From contig JAFDYX010000019.1 of NCBI GenBank assembly GCA_018267215.1, positions 110,333-174,332 on the forward strand: a stretch of 64,000 nucleotides of DNA, in the 5' to 3' direction. The position numbers and the translations under genes are program-made. The stretch is from Bacteroidota bacterium. Lineage in GTDB: Bacteria > Bacteroidota > Bacteroidia > Cytophagales > Cyclobacteriaceae. Each line of letters opens with the position of its first letter. Within the stretch, counting starts at the first letter, position 1. The notes under the pieces are model-generated. The model had not been told where the DNA came from. It saw nothing but the letters and a program-made list of their open reading frames with translations, and searched no databases. Positions 8,621 through 16,995 of the stretch are shown piece by piece.

Positions 8621-9715
8621 TCAATTTTGTTCAACGCTTGCCAGTTTAAACCCCACAGCCTTCGGTTGCTTTTCATACTTGAAATTTTCTCCAAGTCCAT
8701 AAATGTCGGCTATTGTCATCGGTTCTTTCACATCTATGTTTTTATTGAGATCATGAATCAATGCTTTTGTTTTCTCAAGGGACAGTGCGGTAAATTCATA
8801 AAGCGCTTTCAATCTTCCTTTGCGAAGGAGTGCTTTATCAATTTTGCCAAGCTGAATGTTAAATGTACAAATAAACTGAATGTTGAGACACGACCCCAAA
8901 AGCCCGTCTGTGAGATTTAGCAGCATGGAGATGCCGGAGTTCTTTTCGTTTTCTCTCGCCACCAAAAGTTCTTCCGCATCTTCTACAATGATGATTGCGT
9001 TTTGATGATCCAATAGTAATCTCGCGAAATGTGGATTATCTAAATTTCCGGCCAATCCGGGTGAAAGAAAAATGATCTTTTTGTTAAGTTGAGAAGTTAA
9101 GTAGCGCAGATAGGTTGACTTGCCTGTGCCCGGCTCACCATGAAATAACATTAATCCGCTTTCATCCTTTTTGAGTATTTCCAAAATGCTTTCGTGACGT
9201 GTGATAAGATCATCATTGTAGCACTTTTCTAAGTTTGTATTTGGCGCAGAGATTTTAACAGGTCGCAGATCAAGTAGTCCGCTAGGCTCGCAAGTAACGA
9301 TAAGAATATTGTTGTTGCTTTTTTCTTTCTTAAAGTCTTTTAGTGAATCAATGATTTTTTGAGCTTGAGCCTCATTGTCGTGGAACAATACTTCCATATC
9401 GCCAACAAAACTGTCAACAGAAAGTAAAATTCTATCCGAAAAAAGATAAATCACACTTTTGAGATTTAGTGATTTTGCACCAAAATATTCGTCAGTAATT
9501 TTTTGAATGACCAACTCTGATTTATTATTTTCTACCCATTCAACGACCTTGGTCAGGTCTATATTATGAACCTTTTTAATCGATGGAACCTCCCTGAAAA
9601 AGAAACAAAACATTCTTTGATTTTGAATTTCACCATGATAAGAGAACATGTTGAAGTCGGAAGAGCGATTAGCTTTTGGATTAGATTGTACCATAAATTT
9701 TGATTTGTGGAACAA
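8621..9715 (-). CDS. AAA ATPase (BCS1/ClpX-type fold), accessory block
   Basis: A 364-residue protein. The N-terminal 170 residues match no domain I recognise. An AAA module follows with Walker A GEPGTGKSTYLRYL near residue 193, Walker B AIIIVEDAEELL near 237, the sensor-like QFICTFN and an arginine-finger-like LLRKGRL. The layout (unknown N-domain, one AAA module, short C-terminal tail) recalls BCS1-like AAA proteins. An alternative start is the ATG seven codons in (MVQSNPK). It is first in a minus-strand block with the UDG-like and WYL genes; a defence role is possible but unproven. Confidence 0.75.
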   Translation of the reverse strand: MFHKSKFMVQSNPKANRSSDFNMFSYHGEIQNQRMFCFFFREVPSIKKVHNIDLTKVVEWVENNKSELVIQKITDEYFGAKSLNLKSVIYLFSDRILLSVDSFVGDMEVLFHDNEAQAQKIIDSLKDFKKEKSNNNILIVTCEPSGLLDLRPVKISAPNTNLEKCYNDDLITRHESILEILKKDESGLMLFHGEPGTGKSTYLRYLTSQLNKKIIFLSPGLAGNLDNPHFARLLLDHQNAIIIVEDAEELLVARENEKNSGISMLLNLTDGLLGSCLNIQFICTFNIQLGKIDKALLRKGRLKALYEFTALSLEKTKALIHDLNKNIDVKEPMTIADIYGLGENFKYEKQPKAVGFKLASVEQN

Positions 9716-9944
9716 AATAATAAAGTGGCTACGCCAAATTATGTCGCTGTTAAAAATTCATAAGAAATCTTTCGAGTAGTGCGGATCATAGTCTTGTTTT
9801 AGCTCCTAATAGACTGCATGAATCCGCAAAACTAAGTCATTGCTGGTCGAACGACACAATCTGGCAAGATTCGCTGGTGCCAGAAGCAGACGGGCTCAAT
9901 TGGTAATAAAAACAAGTACGGAATCTACAAAATGTTTGCCACTA

Positions 9945-10169
9945 TCATTCCTTCACCTTAATAATTTTCACCGGACAACCTTTTGCTGCTTTTAATATTG
10001 AGTTTAGTTCCTCTTCATGAACGCGGACAGTATGAAACCCTTTTTTATCGCGGGCGTGGAGCAACACAGCCTTGCCGTCTTTCTTCGACATGGTAAACCG
10101 CTGCGGGGCATACTCCCGGCAGTAATTACAACCAATACACTTTTCGCGCTGAAGTGTTACGGTGATCAT
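9945..10169 (-). CDS. Small ferredoxin
   Basis: A 74-residue protein with C-I-G-C-N-Y-C near the N-terminus and G-C-P-V-K-I-I near the C-terminus, the four-cysteine pattern of a single [4Fe-4S] ferredoxin. It overlaps the stop of the upstream U32-family gene by 4 bp (ATGA), so the two are coupled. The obvious inference is that it supplies electrons or an iron-sulfur cluster for the U32 enzyme. The 229 bp between this gene and 9715 hold nothing recognisable. Confidence 0.82.
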   Translation of the reverse strand: MITVTLQREKCIGCNYCREYAPQRFTMSKKDGKAVLLHARDKKGFHTVRVHEEELNSILKAAKGCPVKIIKVKE

Positions 10170-11407
10170 GCCGTAGCTACTAACTTGTATAGCTTATCGC
10201 TTTTTCTGATGGGCGTATCCAGTTTGATAGAGCATAGATCGCCTTGTACGGCTTCTTCCACAGCACCTTGGGATGTGTGAAGTTCTTCTGCGGTAGTTTC
10301 GATGACGCCCGTAGTAGGGCCGGTTATCAAAATGGAATCTCCTTTTCTGAGTGTGTGCGTTTCGATCAGAAATTCGGCTACACCTATTTTGCCAAAATAT
10401 TTATTGCCTTTGCCAAGATACACTTTGCGCAACTTGGCTTTCGAGCCAGAGGTGTTTGTCCATTCGCCCAGATGTTGCCCCAGATAGTAGCCCGACCAGA
10501 AACCCCGGTTGTACACATTTTCCATTTTCTCTTTCCAGACTTTTGCTTTCTCGGGCGTGTAGGTGCCGGCCAGGCAGGCGTCCACTGCTTCGCGGTAGCA
10601 TTTGGTTACGGTCTTCACATATTCCGGGCCTTTGCCACGGCCTTCAATCTTCAGCACGGAAACACCGGAGTCAAGCACCTGATCTATAAAATCAATGGTG
10701 CAGAGGTCTTGTGCCGACATAATGTATTCGTTGTCTATGGCCAACTCATGTCCTTCTTCGCGGTCTATCACCTGGTAAGTTCTGCGGCAGTTTTGCACAC
10801 AAGCACCCCGGTTGGCCGAAGCATTGTGGGTGTGCAGGCTCAGGTAACATTTTCCGGAAACGGCCATGCATAGGGCTCCATGTACAAATATTTCAATTTC
10901 CATCAGCCTTCCCGATGGTCCTTTGATTTGCTCGGCTTGAATGGCATCGGTGATTTTTTTTATCTGTGTCAGGCTCAGCTCGCGAGCCAAAACGATAGTG
11001 TCGGCAAACAGAGAATAAAATTTTACGGTTTCAATGTTGGTAACATTTACTTGTGTAGAAATATGTACCTCCATGCCGACTGAGCGCGCATAAGCAATGA
11101 CGGCTTGATCGGCAGCTATGATAGCCGTAATGCCGGCATCTTTGGCGGCTTGGATAATTGTTTTGATGACTGAAAGATCATGGTCGTACACAATGGTGTT
11201 TAGCGTGATATAAGAGCGGGCTCCATTTTCTTTACAGAGGCGAGCCACCTCGTGTATATCCTCCAACGTGAAATTCATCGTAGCGCGGGCACGCATGTTC
11301 AATTGCTCCACACCAAAATAAACCGAGTGAGCCCCTCCCTGAAGGGCGGCCATCAGCGAATCGAAACTGCCGGCCGGAGCCATTACCTCAATACTTCTTT
11401 TCATCAT
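10166..11407 (-). CDS. U32-family protein, likely tRNA uridine hydroxylation enzyme (TrhP/YegQ-like)
   Basis: A 413-residue member of the 'peptidase U32' family. It has the N-terminal TIM-barrel pattern (MAPAGSFDSLMAALQGGA, VYFGVEQLNMRARA) and the U32 signature region EIFVHGALCMAVSGKC with further cysteines (ASANRGACVQNCRRTY), which ligate an Fe-S cluster in this family. Family members YegQ/TrhP and YrrMNO-type proteins make 5-hydroxyuridine at tRNA position 34 from prephenate; others act in RNA or ubiquinone hydroxylation. The coupled ferredoxin supports an Fe-S enzyme rather than a protease. A TAATTTTG -7 box lies just upstream. Confidence 0.85.
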   Translation of the reverse strand: MMKRSIEVMAPAGSFDSLMAALQGGAHSVYFGVEQLNMRARATMNFTLEDIHEVARLCKENGARSYITLNTIVYDHDLSVIKTIIQAAKDAGITAIIAADQAVIAYARSVGMEVHISTQVNVTNIETVKFYSLFADTIVLARELSLTQIKKITDAIQAEQIKGPSGRLMEIEIFVHGALCMAVSGKCYLSLHTHNASANRGACVQNCRRTYQVIDREEGHELAIDNEYIMSAQDLCTIDFIDQVLDSGVSVLKIEGRGKGPEYVKTVTKCYREAVDACLAGTYTPEKAKVWKEKMENVYNRGFWSGYYLGQHLGEWTNTSGSKAKLRKVYLGKGNKYFGKIGVAEFLIETHTLRKGDSILITGPTTGVIETTAEELHTSQGAVEEAVQGDLCSIKLDTPIRKSDKLYKLVATA

Positions 11408-11411
11408 GCGG

Positions 11412-11419
11412 CAAAATTA
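11412..11419 (-). promoter_or_regulatory. -7 box TAATTTTG of the U32-ferredoxin operon
   Basis: The minus strand reads TAATTTTG directly before the start codon. With a transcript start about 4 nt downstream of the box, the leader would be almost absent, so the mRNA may be near-leaderless or the second in-frame ATG (one codon in) may be used. Confidence 0.4.
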
Positions 11420-11516
11420 TATCTTGTCGAGGTTGTAGGATATGATTTTCTTCAGCATCAAAAAAACAGGATGCTGAATTTGCTGAGATGAATAGAGAAA
11501 AGAGAAAAATATTTTA

Positions 11517-12269
11517 TCAGAGCGCTCGGTAATCGGCACGCATTCTGATAAAAGCTTCTGCGGCAGTTACACCTGCTTCGGTTCCGCGGAAAGACTCAAT
11601 TAGGTTATGATTACAGTCTGGAGCAGAGTATATACCTTCTGGATTTTGACTGGCATGGCAAAAAACTGCCTTTCGTTTTTGGTCTCGCACAGAGCTGATA
11701 TCAATGTAATCTGTAGGGCGAAATCCCATCGTTTGCGAGCCGGTACACACTTCAAAAAAATATAGATCAAAATTTTTCTTGCTGCGAAACCAGCTTTGGA
11801 TGGTGAGCAGGCTGGCGCATTGGTGATCGGGGTGGGCATCCAGCGGCCAGTGGGTAAAAACAACAGAAGGTTGTTCTTCCATAATCAGTGCTTGTATTTT
11901 TTTGCGCCACTCGTTGTTGAAGATGGTATCTCCATCTGTCTGTCCGGCAAAAACAGGTTTGGCATTTATTATTTTACAGGCAGCCATAGCTTCCTGCGTG
12001 CGGATGGCGGCCGCCTCTGTATGCGATTTGCCTTCGATGCCCGCTTCACCACGGGTAAGGTAAATAACAGTTACAGCGTGTCCCTCGTTTGCAAATTTAG
12101 CAAGCGTGCCGCCACAACCACTCTCGGGGTCATCCGGATGCCCACCGACACAAACTATTTTCATAGTTGATGCAGGTGAATGCCCCGAAGCATTTAGAAA
12201 AGATGAAAGGCTAAAGGCAGCGGTAGCGGCTATCGTTTTTTTGGCAAAAGATCTGCGGGTAGTACCCAT
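11517..12269 (-). CDS. PIG-L family deacetylase, exported
   Basis: A 250-residue protein with a twin-arginine-like N-terminus (T-R-R-S-F-A-K-K plus a hydrophobic stretch), then the PIG-L/LmbE fold. Zinc-binding motifs are visible: GGHPDDPESG near residue 42 and THWPLDAHPDHQ near residue 138. The family removes acetyl groups from N-acetylglucosaminyl or related substrates. Bacteroidota members are commonly annotated as PIG-L deacetylases with unknown substrate. Tat export is inferred from the RR motif. Confidence 0.85.
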   Translation of the reverse strand: MGTTRRSFAKKTIAATAAFSLSSFLNASGHSPASTMKIVCVGGHPDDPESGCGGTLAKFANEGHAVTVIYLTRGEAGIEGKSHTEAAAIRTQEAMAACKIINAKPVFAGQTDGDTIFNNEWRKKIQALIMEEQPSVVFTHWPLDAHPDHQCASLLTIQSWFRSKKNFDLYFFEVCTGSQTMGFRPTDYIDISSVRDQKRKAVFCHASQNPEGIYSAPDCNHNLIESFRGTEAGVTAAEAFIRMRADYRAL

Positions 12270-12374
12270 ATCAGTAAATTTAACAGAAAGAAATGACTAT
12301 TGCCGAAAAGGAAATTGATGAGCACCTGATACTTATTTTGCGATTTATATTTTATCTTGAACGAGCAGCGCGAC

Positions 12375-13472
12375 TTACAAATTCTTCGTCCTATTCTTTT
12401 TAAAATCTTCGAACACCAGATTTCCCAATCCTTGCAGGGAACTGTAATAGGCGTTGCCGTTATTTGCTTTGGTGAATTCACGCACGAAGGCTTTTAAATA
12501 AGGATCGGTGGCGATCATGAACGTGGTAACGGGTACTTTTATTTTTCGAAGTTGCACGGCCAGGTCGAGTGTTTTGTTCAAAATTTTTTGATCGAGGCCG
12601 AATGCGTTTTTATAATATTTTATTCCTTGTTTGATGCAGGTAGGCTTGCCATCGGTAATCATGAAGATTTGTTTGTTGGTATTTTTTCTCCTGCGTAAAA
12701 TGCCCATCGCCAGTTCAAGCCCTGCAACGGTGTTGGTGTGATAAGGGCCTACGTTTAAGTACGGCAAGTCTTTGATTTCAATTTGCCAGGCATCATCACC
12801 GAAAACTAAAATGTCCAACGTGTCTTTTGGATATTTTGTGGTGATCAATTCGGACAAGGCCATCGCTACTTTTTTGGCTGGCGTAATGCGGTCTTCACCA
12901 TACAAAATCATGGAGTGCGAAATGTCAATCATCAGCACCGTAGAAGTCTGGGCTTTGAATTCGTTTTCCGTTACTTCAAGGTCTTCTTCGGTCATGAAAA
13001 AATCTTCGAAGCCATGATGGATCTGCGCATTGCGTAAAGATTCGGTCATCGAGATTTGTTCCAGTGTATCGCCAAATTCATAATCGCGCCTGTCGGTAGT
13101 GGGTTCATCGCCTCTGCCATTATGATGTGTTTGATGGCCACCCGGTTTGGTGCGTTTTAGTTTTCCAAAAATTTCTTCCAGTGCCGATTGACGCAGGTTC
13201 TGCTCGGCCTTTGCCTTCAATTTGAATTCACCATTCGGTCCATCATCGGTGATATAGCCATTCTTTTTTAAATCTTCGATGAAATCGCCAATGCCATAAT
13301 CTTTATTGGTAAGCCCATATTGTTTATCCACCTCGGTAAGCCATTGCAACGCCTCGGCCACATTGCCCGATGTAATGAGCAATAATTGCATGAAAACATT
13401 GAGCAATTTATCGAAATCGCTCTTTGCGCTGTCGGGCGGTGGGGTATATTTTGAAAACCGATGACCTATCAT
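12375..13472 (-). CDS. VWA-domain protein, probable partner of the MoxR-like ATPase
   Basis: A 365-residue protein. The N-terminal half (about 1-175) is alpha-helical and family specific. The C-terminal half (about 180-360) is a von Willebrand A domain with MIDAS motif DISHSM, a downstream ITDGKPT segment and the typical VWA strand order. In many bacteria a gene of this type sits beside a ChlI/MoxR-like ATPase; here the ATPase is at 4900-6423 on the same strand, about 6 kb away, with unrelated genes between. No signal peptide or membrane helix is apparent, so a cytoplasmic chelatase-like complex is likely. Confidence 0.85.
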   Translation of the reverse strand: MIGHRFSKYTPPPDSAKSDFDKLLNVFMQLLLITSGNVAEALQWLTEVDKQYGLTNKDYGIGDFIEDLKKNGYITDDGPNGEFKLKAKAEQNLRQSALEEIFGKLKRTKPGGHQTHHNGRGDEPTTDRRDYEFGDTLEQISMTESLRNAQIHHGFEDFFMTEEDLEVTENEFKAQTSTVLMIDISHSMILYGEDRITPAKKVAMALSELITTKYPKDTLDILVFGDDAWQIEIKDLPYLNVGPYHTNTVAGLELAMGILRRRKNTNKQIFMITDGKPTCIKQGIKYYKNAFGLDQKILNKTLDLAVQLRKIKVPVTTFMIATDPYLKAFVREFTKANNGNAYYSSLQGLGNLVFEDFKKNRTKNL

Positions 13473-13627
13473 GCTGCCGGAAGATACAATTTAAACCAAA
13501 AAACGACCGTTAGTGTTCATTTCAACTCGTTTTTTGATGCTTTATCGTCTGTAAAACCTTTTTTGGCGATTTAGAAACTTATGTAAGAATTTTTCCGTTA
13601 TGCAAAATAATCTCTAATTTGGTGGCT

Positions 13628-13635
13628 TATCTTTG
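13628..13635 (+). promoter_or_regulatory. -7 box TATCTTTG of the 39-residue lipoprotein gene
   Basis: An exact TAnnTTTG element 23 bp before the ATG at 13659. No good -33 element at standard spacing. Confidence 0.45.
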
Positions 13636-13658
13636 TATGGTAATTAAATAAACCGGTT

Positions 13659-13778
13659 ATGAAAAAGTCTGTTTTGGTTTTGATAGCTGTGGTCATGTTG
13701 ATGGCTTCTGCCTGCTCTCAATATACATGTCCCACCTACTCAAAAGCTCATGATGTAAAGAAAGAAACGAAGATCTAA
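13659..13778 (+). CDS. 39-residue predicted lipoprotein
   Basis: A complete small gene: ATG, a lysine-containing N-terminus, a hydrophobic core and a lipobox-like A-S-A-C, then a short mature peptide containing Q-Y-T-C-P-T-Y-S-K. It has its own -7 box upstream and a strong rho-independent terminator downstream (13804-13830), which together argue that it is a real monocistronic transcript. The mature lipopeptide would be only about 20 residues. I know no function; similar tiny CPTYS-containing lipoproteins seem to occur in related genomes, but this is from memory. Confidence 0.65.
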   Translation: MKKSVLVLIAVVMLMASACSQYTCPTYSKAHDVKKETKI

Positions 13779-13803
13779 TCAATCTTTTTCAACTATATTG
13801 AAT

Positions 13804-13830
13804 GGCTGTCTTCACCAAGACAGCCTTTTT
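13804..13830 (+). terminator. Rho-independent terminator after the small lipoprotein gene
   Basis: GGCTGTCTT, a CACC loop, then AAGACAGCC followed by a T run. The 9-bp stem is perfect. The T run reaches the stop codon of the converging symporter gene. Confidence 0.85.
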
Positions 13831-15298
13831 AATTTGTACTCTTTTCTCTCCTTATTGAAATCAGCCAAAGCCCCAGAAAGGTAAGGAGCCCGTCTATTAT
13901 GATTATCTCATAGCTCATTTGGTAGCCATCCCACCATTTTTCGGAATGGGCACTGAGCCAGTACGAAATAGCCGGAGCCAGCAAACAGATAACGGGCACG
14001 AATTTTCCGTTCACCTTCCGCAAAGTAAAAATGCCGAAAGAAAATAAGCCAAGTAGCGGTCCATAGGTGTAGCCGGCCACTTTCAGCACGGCATCAATCA
14101 GCGATTTTTCATTTACCTCTTTGAAGATTAAAATGATGACTAAAAACAAAGCGGAGAACGAGAGGTGCACGATAAACTTCTGGCGCTGTTTTGTTTTCTC
14201 ATCCTTGATTTTAAAGTTGAGGAAGTCAATACAGAATGAGGTAGTGAGGCCGGCCAGGGCGGAGTCGGCACTGGCATACGAAGAGGCGGTGATACCCAAC
14301 AGAAACAACACGCCTACCAGCAGCCCCAGTTCGTTGAAGGCCAGCAAGGGAAACAGATCATCGCTATTATGCGGAATGGCAATCCCTTTCTGCTCACAAT
14401 AAATGTAGAGCAGCGCACCGAGTGTCAGGAAAAGCAAATTGACTATTACCAGCGTGAGGCTAAACCAAAACATATTTTTTTGAGCATCGCCCAGTGTTTT
14501 GCAGGTAAGGTTTTTTTGCATCAATTCCTGATCGAGCCCTGTCATGGCAATGGTAATAAACATTCCTCCCAAAAATTGTTTAGGAAAAAACAACGCTTCG
14601 TTGGCCGATCCAAAAATAAAAACCTGTGAATACCCTTTGGCTTGGATGGCCTGCACCATTTCGCCAAACGAAAAATTTAATTTGTTCGAAATCTCCCATA
14701 CGGTAATGATGACGGCCCCCACTAAAAATATGGTTTGAAATGTATCTGTCCAGATGATGGTCTTTACTCCACCTTTGAAAGTATAAATCCAAATCAAAGC
14801 TAAAGTGATAATGACGGTAGCATAAAAGGGTACGTTCCAGGCATCGAATAAAAAAAGTTGTAGAATAGAGGCCGCTAAAAAAAGACGGAGCGAAGAAGCA
14901 ACCGAGCGGCTCACTAAGAAAATAGCAGCACCTGTTTTGTGGCTCCAGGAATCGAAGCGCTGTTCCAGATAAGTATAAATAGAAACTACTTTCAGACGAT
15001 AATACAGCGGCATTAAAATAGCGATGATCACCATGTACCCCACCAGGTAGCCGAGCACTACCTGAAAATAGGAGAAGTTTACTTTACCTACAGCTCCGGA
15101 CACCGACACAAACGTAACCCCCGACAGCGAAGAGCCGATCATGCCGAAGGCCACCAAGTACCAAGCCGATTGCCGGTTGGCTGTAAAAAATGTATTGCTG
15201 TCAGCACCCCGCGAGGTGAAGTAGGAAATCGTAATCAGCGAAGCAAAGTAGATAACGATGATGGAGCTGATGAGAAGTGGAGACATTGCGATTGACAA
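13829..15298 (-). CDS. Sodium:solute symporter family protein
   Basis: A 489-residue integral membrane protein with about 13 hydrophobic segments, the size and profile of the SSS family. The N-terminal half has 'FFTANRQSAWYLVAFGMIGSS' type residues (split as TANRQSAWY and GMIGSSLSGVTFVS), typical of SSS helices 1-2, and 'SYASADSALAGLTTSF' matches the conserved helix 8 sodium-site region. The transported substrate cannot be told from sequence alone. The start could be the first or the fifth codon (both ATG). Confidence 0.88.
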   Translation of the reverse strand: MSIAMSPLLISSIIVIYFASLITISYFTSRGADSNTFFTANRQSAWYLVAFGMIGSSLSGVTFVSVSGAVGKVNFSYFQVVLGYLVGYMVIIAILMPLYYRLKVVSIYTYLEQRFDSWSHKTGAAIFLVSRSVASSLRLFLAASILQLFLFDAWNVPFYATVIITLALIWIYTFKGGVKTIIWTDTFQTIFLVGAVIITVWEISNKLNFSFGEMVQAIQAKGYSQVFIFGSANEALFFPKQFLGGMFITIAMTGLDQELMQKNLTCKTLGDAQKNMFWFSLTLVIVNLLFLTLGALLYIYCEQKGIAIPHNSDDLFPLLAFNELGLLVGVLFLLGITASSYASADSALAGLTTSFCIDFLNFKIKDEKTKQRQKFIVHLSFSALFLVIILIFKEVNEKSLIDAVLKVAGYTYGPLLGLFSFGIFTLRKVNGKFVPVICLLAPAISYWLSAHSEKWWDGYQMSYEIIIIDGLLTFLGLWLISIRREKSTN

Positions 15299-15344
15299 AT
15301 TTTTGTTTACGATTTACGATTTAGGTTTTACTTGTCAAAACTTT

Positions 15345-15352
15345 TATTTTTG
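15345..15352 (+). promoter_or_regulatory. -7 box TATTTTTG of clpS-recR
   Basis: An exact TAnnTTTG match 15 bp before the clpS ATG (15367). The -33 position is unclear. Confidence 0.4.
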
Positions 15353-15366
15353 TGAGCGATTAAAAA

Positions 15367-15648
15367 ATGAAACCCTCGGTTGAAATATTGGAAGAAGTGG
15401 ATTTGCTGGAGTCCATTGAGATCACAGATGTAAAAGATCTGGTGGTGTTCAATGATGATTTCAACACGTTTCAACATGTGATCGAAACACTCGTTCGTGT
15501 TTGCAAGCACACCCTCGAGCAGGCTGAACAATGTACGTGGCTCATTCATTTCAAAGGGAAATGTGCAGTGCGCTCGGGCTCGTACGAAGAGTTGAACCCC
15601 TTGCGCGAAGCAATTTGCGAAGCCGGCATTGATGCCAAAATCATCTGA
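15367..15648 (+). CDS. clpS: ATP-dependent Clp protease adaptor ClpS
   Basis: A 93-residue protein with the ClpS core 'VVFNDDFNTFQHVIETLV' near residues 27-44. ClpS binds the ClpA/ClpC N-domain and delivers N-degron substrates to ClpP. The second half (YEELNPLREAICEAGIDAKI) matches the conserved C-terminal strand-helix of the family. Its stop overlaps the recR start (ATGA-type junction at 15648), so the two are translationally coupled. Confidence 0.88.
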   Translation: MKPSVEILEEVDLLESIEITDVKDLVVFNDDFNTFQHVIETLVRVCKHTLEQAEQCTWLIHFKGKCAVRSGSYEELNPLREAICEAGIDAKII

Positions 15649-16256
15649 TGGAATATCCTTCCAAACTGATTGAAGAGGCCGTAACGGAAGTGTCCAAGCT
15701 TCCCGGTATTGGCAAAAAAACAGCCCTCCGTCTGGTGCTCCACCTTATTAAAGAAAACGAAACACGCACGCTGATGCTGGCCGAAGCATTAACTAAACTG
15801 CGGACGAACATCCGGTTTTGCAAAATATGTTTTAATATTTCCGATGAAACAGAATGTACCATTTGTCGCAGCCACAAACGCGATCACTCCATTATCTGTG
15901 TCGTAGAAGAGAGCAACGATGTGATGGCCATAGAAAACACGGCACAGTACAGCGGGGTGTATCATGTGCTGGGCGGGGTGATCTCACCCATCAATGGCAT
16001 TGGCCCGACCGACCTGAAGATTGAGCAACTAGTTCAGCGCATCGCACAACATAAAAGCGAAATCAAAGAAGTAATTCTAGCGCTAAGCCCTACGCTAGAG
16101 GGAGACACCACAGCTTTTTATATTAACCGCAAGCTCAAAGAGATGAATGTAAAAGTTACTTCCATTGCGCGTGGTGTGCCCGTAGGCGGCAATCTGGAAT
16201 ATACCGATGAGATTACGCTGGGGAGAAGTATTACGGCAAGGGTGTTATTCGATTAA
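15648..16256 (+). CDS. recR: Recombination mediator RecR
   Basis: A 202-residue RecR of normal length. The N-terminal helix-hairpin-helix contains KLPGIGKKTA-like residues (L-P-G-I-G-K-K-T-A). A four-cysteine zinc finger (CKICFNIS...CTIC) follows around residue 55, then the TOPRIM domain begins with ICVVEESNDVMAIE, and the C-terminal RGVPVGGNLEY motif is present. RecR acts with RecO (and RecF) in loading RecA at gaps. It is coupled to clpS and followed by a weak terminator. Confidence 0.95.
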   Translation: MEYPSKLIEEAVTEVSKLPGIGKKTALRLVLHLIKENETRTLMLAEALTKLRTNIRFCKICFNISDETECTICRSHKRDHSIICVVEESNDVMAIENTAQYSGVYHVLGGVISPINGIGPTDLKIEQLVQRIAQHKSEIKEVILALSPTLEGDTTAFYINRKLKEMNVKVTSIARGVPVGGNLEYTDEITLGRSITARVLFD

Positions 16257-16272
16257 CGTCACCTAATCTTAG

Positions 16273-16304
16273 ACCTTTCAGGTTTCTAAAACCCGAAAGG
16301 TTTA
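16273..16304. terminator. Hairpin between recR and the response regulator gene
   Basis: ACCTTTC and GAAAGGT arms with an inner GGTTT/AAACC pairing and one mismatch. T-rich on the plus side after the stem (TTTACAT) and A/T-rich on the other. It probably serves both convergent genes; strength moderate. Confidence 0.5.
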
Positions 16305-16311
16305 CATAAAC

Positions 16312-16995
16312 TTAAGATTTTATCTCAAGTTTAAACCCCACGCCATGATAGTTTACAATCTCTACGTTGGGGTCATCTTTCAGGTATTTGCGCAGCTTGG
16401 AAATAAACACATCGAGGCTACGGCCCATAAAATAGTCATCATCGCCCCAAACAGTTTTTAAAATTTCCTCGCGTTTCAGTACACGCTCGCGGTGCAGGCA
16501 AAGTAACCGCATCACCTCGGCTTCCTTTTGTGTCAGAATTTTTTCTCCGGATGAATGATGAAGAATGAAATTTTTTGAATCGAAAGAAAAACTACCCAGT
16601 CTAAAAATTTCTTCTTTGTGCACGTTGCCATTCGACCTGCGCAAAAAAACTTCGATGCGCAGGGCCAGTTCGTCCAAGCTGAAGGGCTTGGTAATGTAGT
16701 CGTCTCCGCCCAAGCGGAAGCCTTCTATTTTATCTTCCAGCATGGATTTAGCTGTTACAAACAAGATGGGCACATTCGAGTTCCGCTCGCGGATTTCGCG
16801 TGCCAGCGTAAAGCCGTCTTTTTTGGGCATCATCACATCTAAAATACAGAGATCGAACGGCTGTTGAAGAAAGGTGTTTATGCCCTGCTCACCGTCTTTG
16901 CAAAGTGTTATAGTATATCCTTTGTGCGCCAGCCCGTCTTTGATGACATATCCCAGCGTAGGGTCGTCTTCTGCCAAAAGAATTTGTGCGCTCAT
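16312..16995 (-). CDS. OmpR-family response regulator
   Basis: A 227-residue regulator. The receiver domain (about 1-120) has acidic pocket E-D-D near residue 9, phosphoacceptor Asp in CILDVMMPKKDG near residue 53, and Lys in VTAKS. The C-terminal winged helix (about 130-225) contains ILTQKEAEVMRLL and the recognition segment GRSLDVFISKLRKYL. Its gene begins within the last codons of the sensor kinase gene (4-bp overlap), forming a classic two-component operon. Bacteroidota homologues include RprY-like regulators; the stimulus is unknown. Confidence 0.92.
   Translation of the reverse strand: MSAQILLAEDDPTLGYVIKDGLAHKGYTITLCKDGEQGINTFLQQPFDLCILDVMMPKKDGFTLAREIRERNSNVPILFVTAKSMLEDKIEGFRLGGDDYITKPFSLDELALRIEVFLRRSNGNVHKEEIFRLGSFSFDSKNFILHHSSGEKILTQKEAEVMRLLCLHRERVLKREEILKTVWGDDDYFMGRSLDVFISKLRKYLKDDPNVEIVNYHGVGFKLEIKS

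Noticed and set aside
10244-10873. 209-residue plus-strand frame opposite the U32 gene
   Set aside because: Antisense shadow of a well-supported gene; low-complexity and Phe/Cys-rich, no family pattern.
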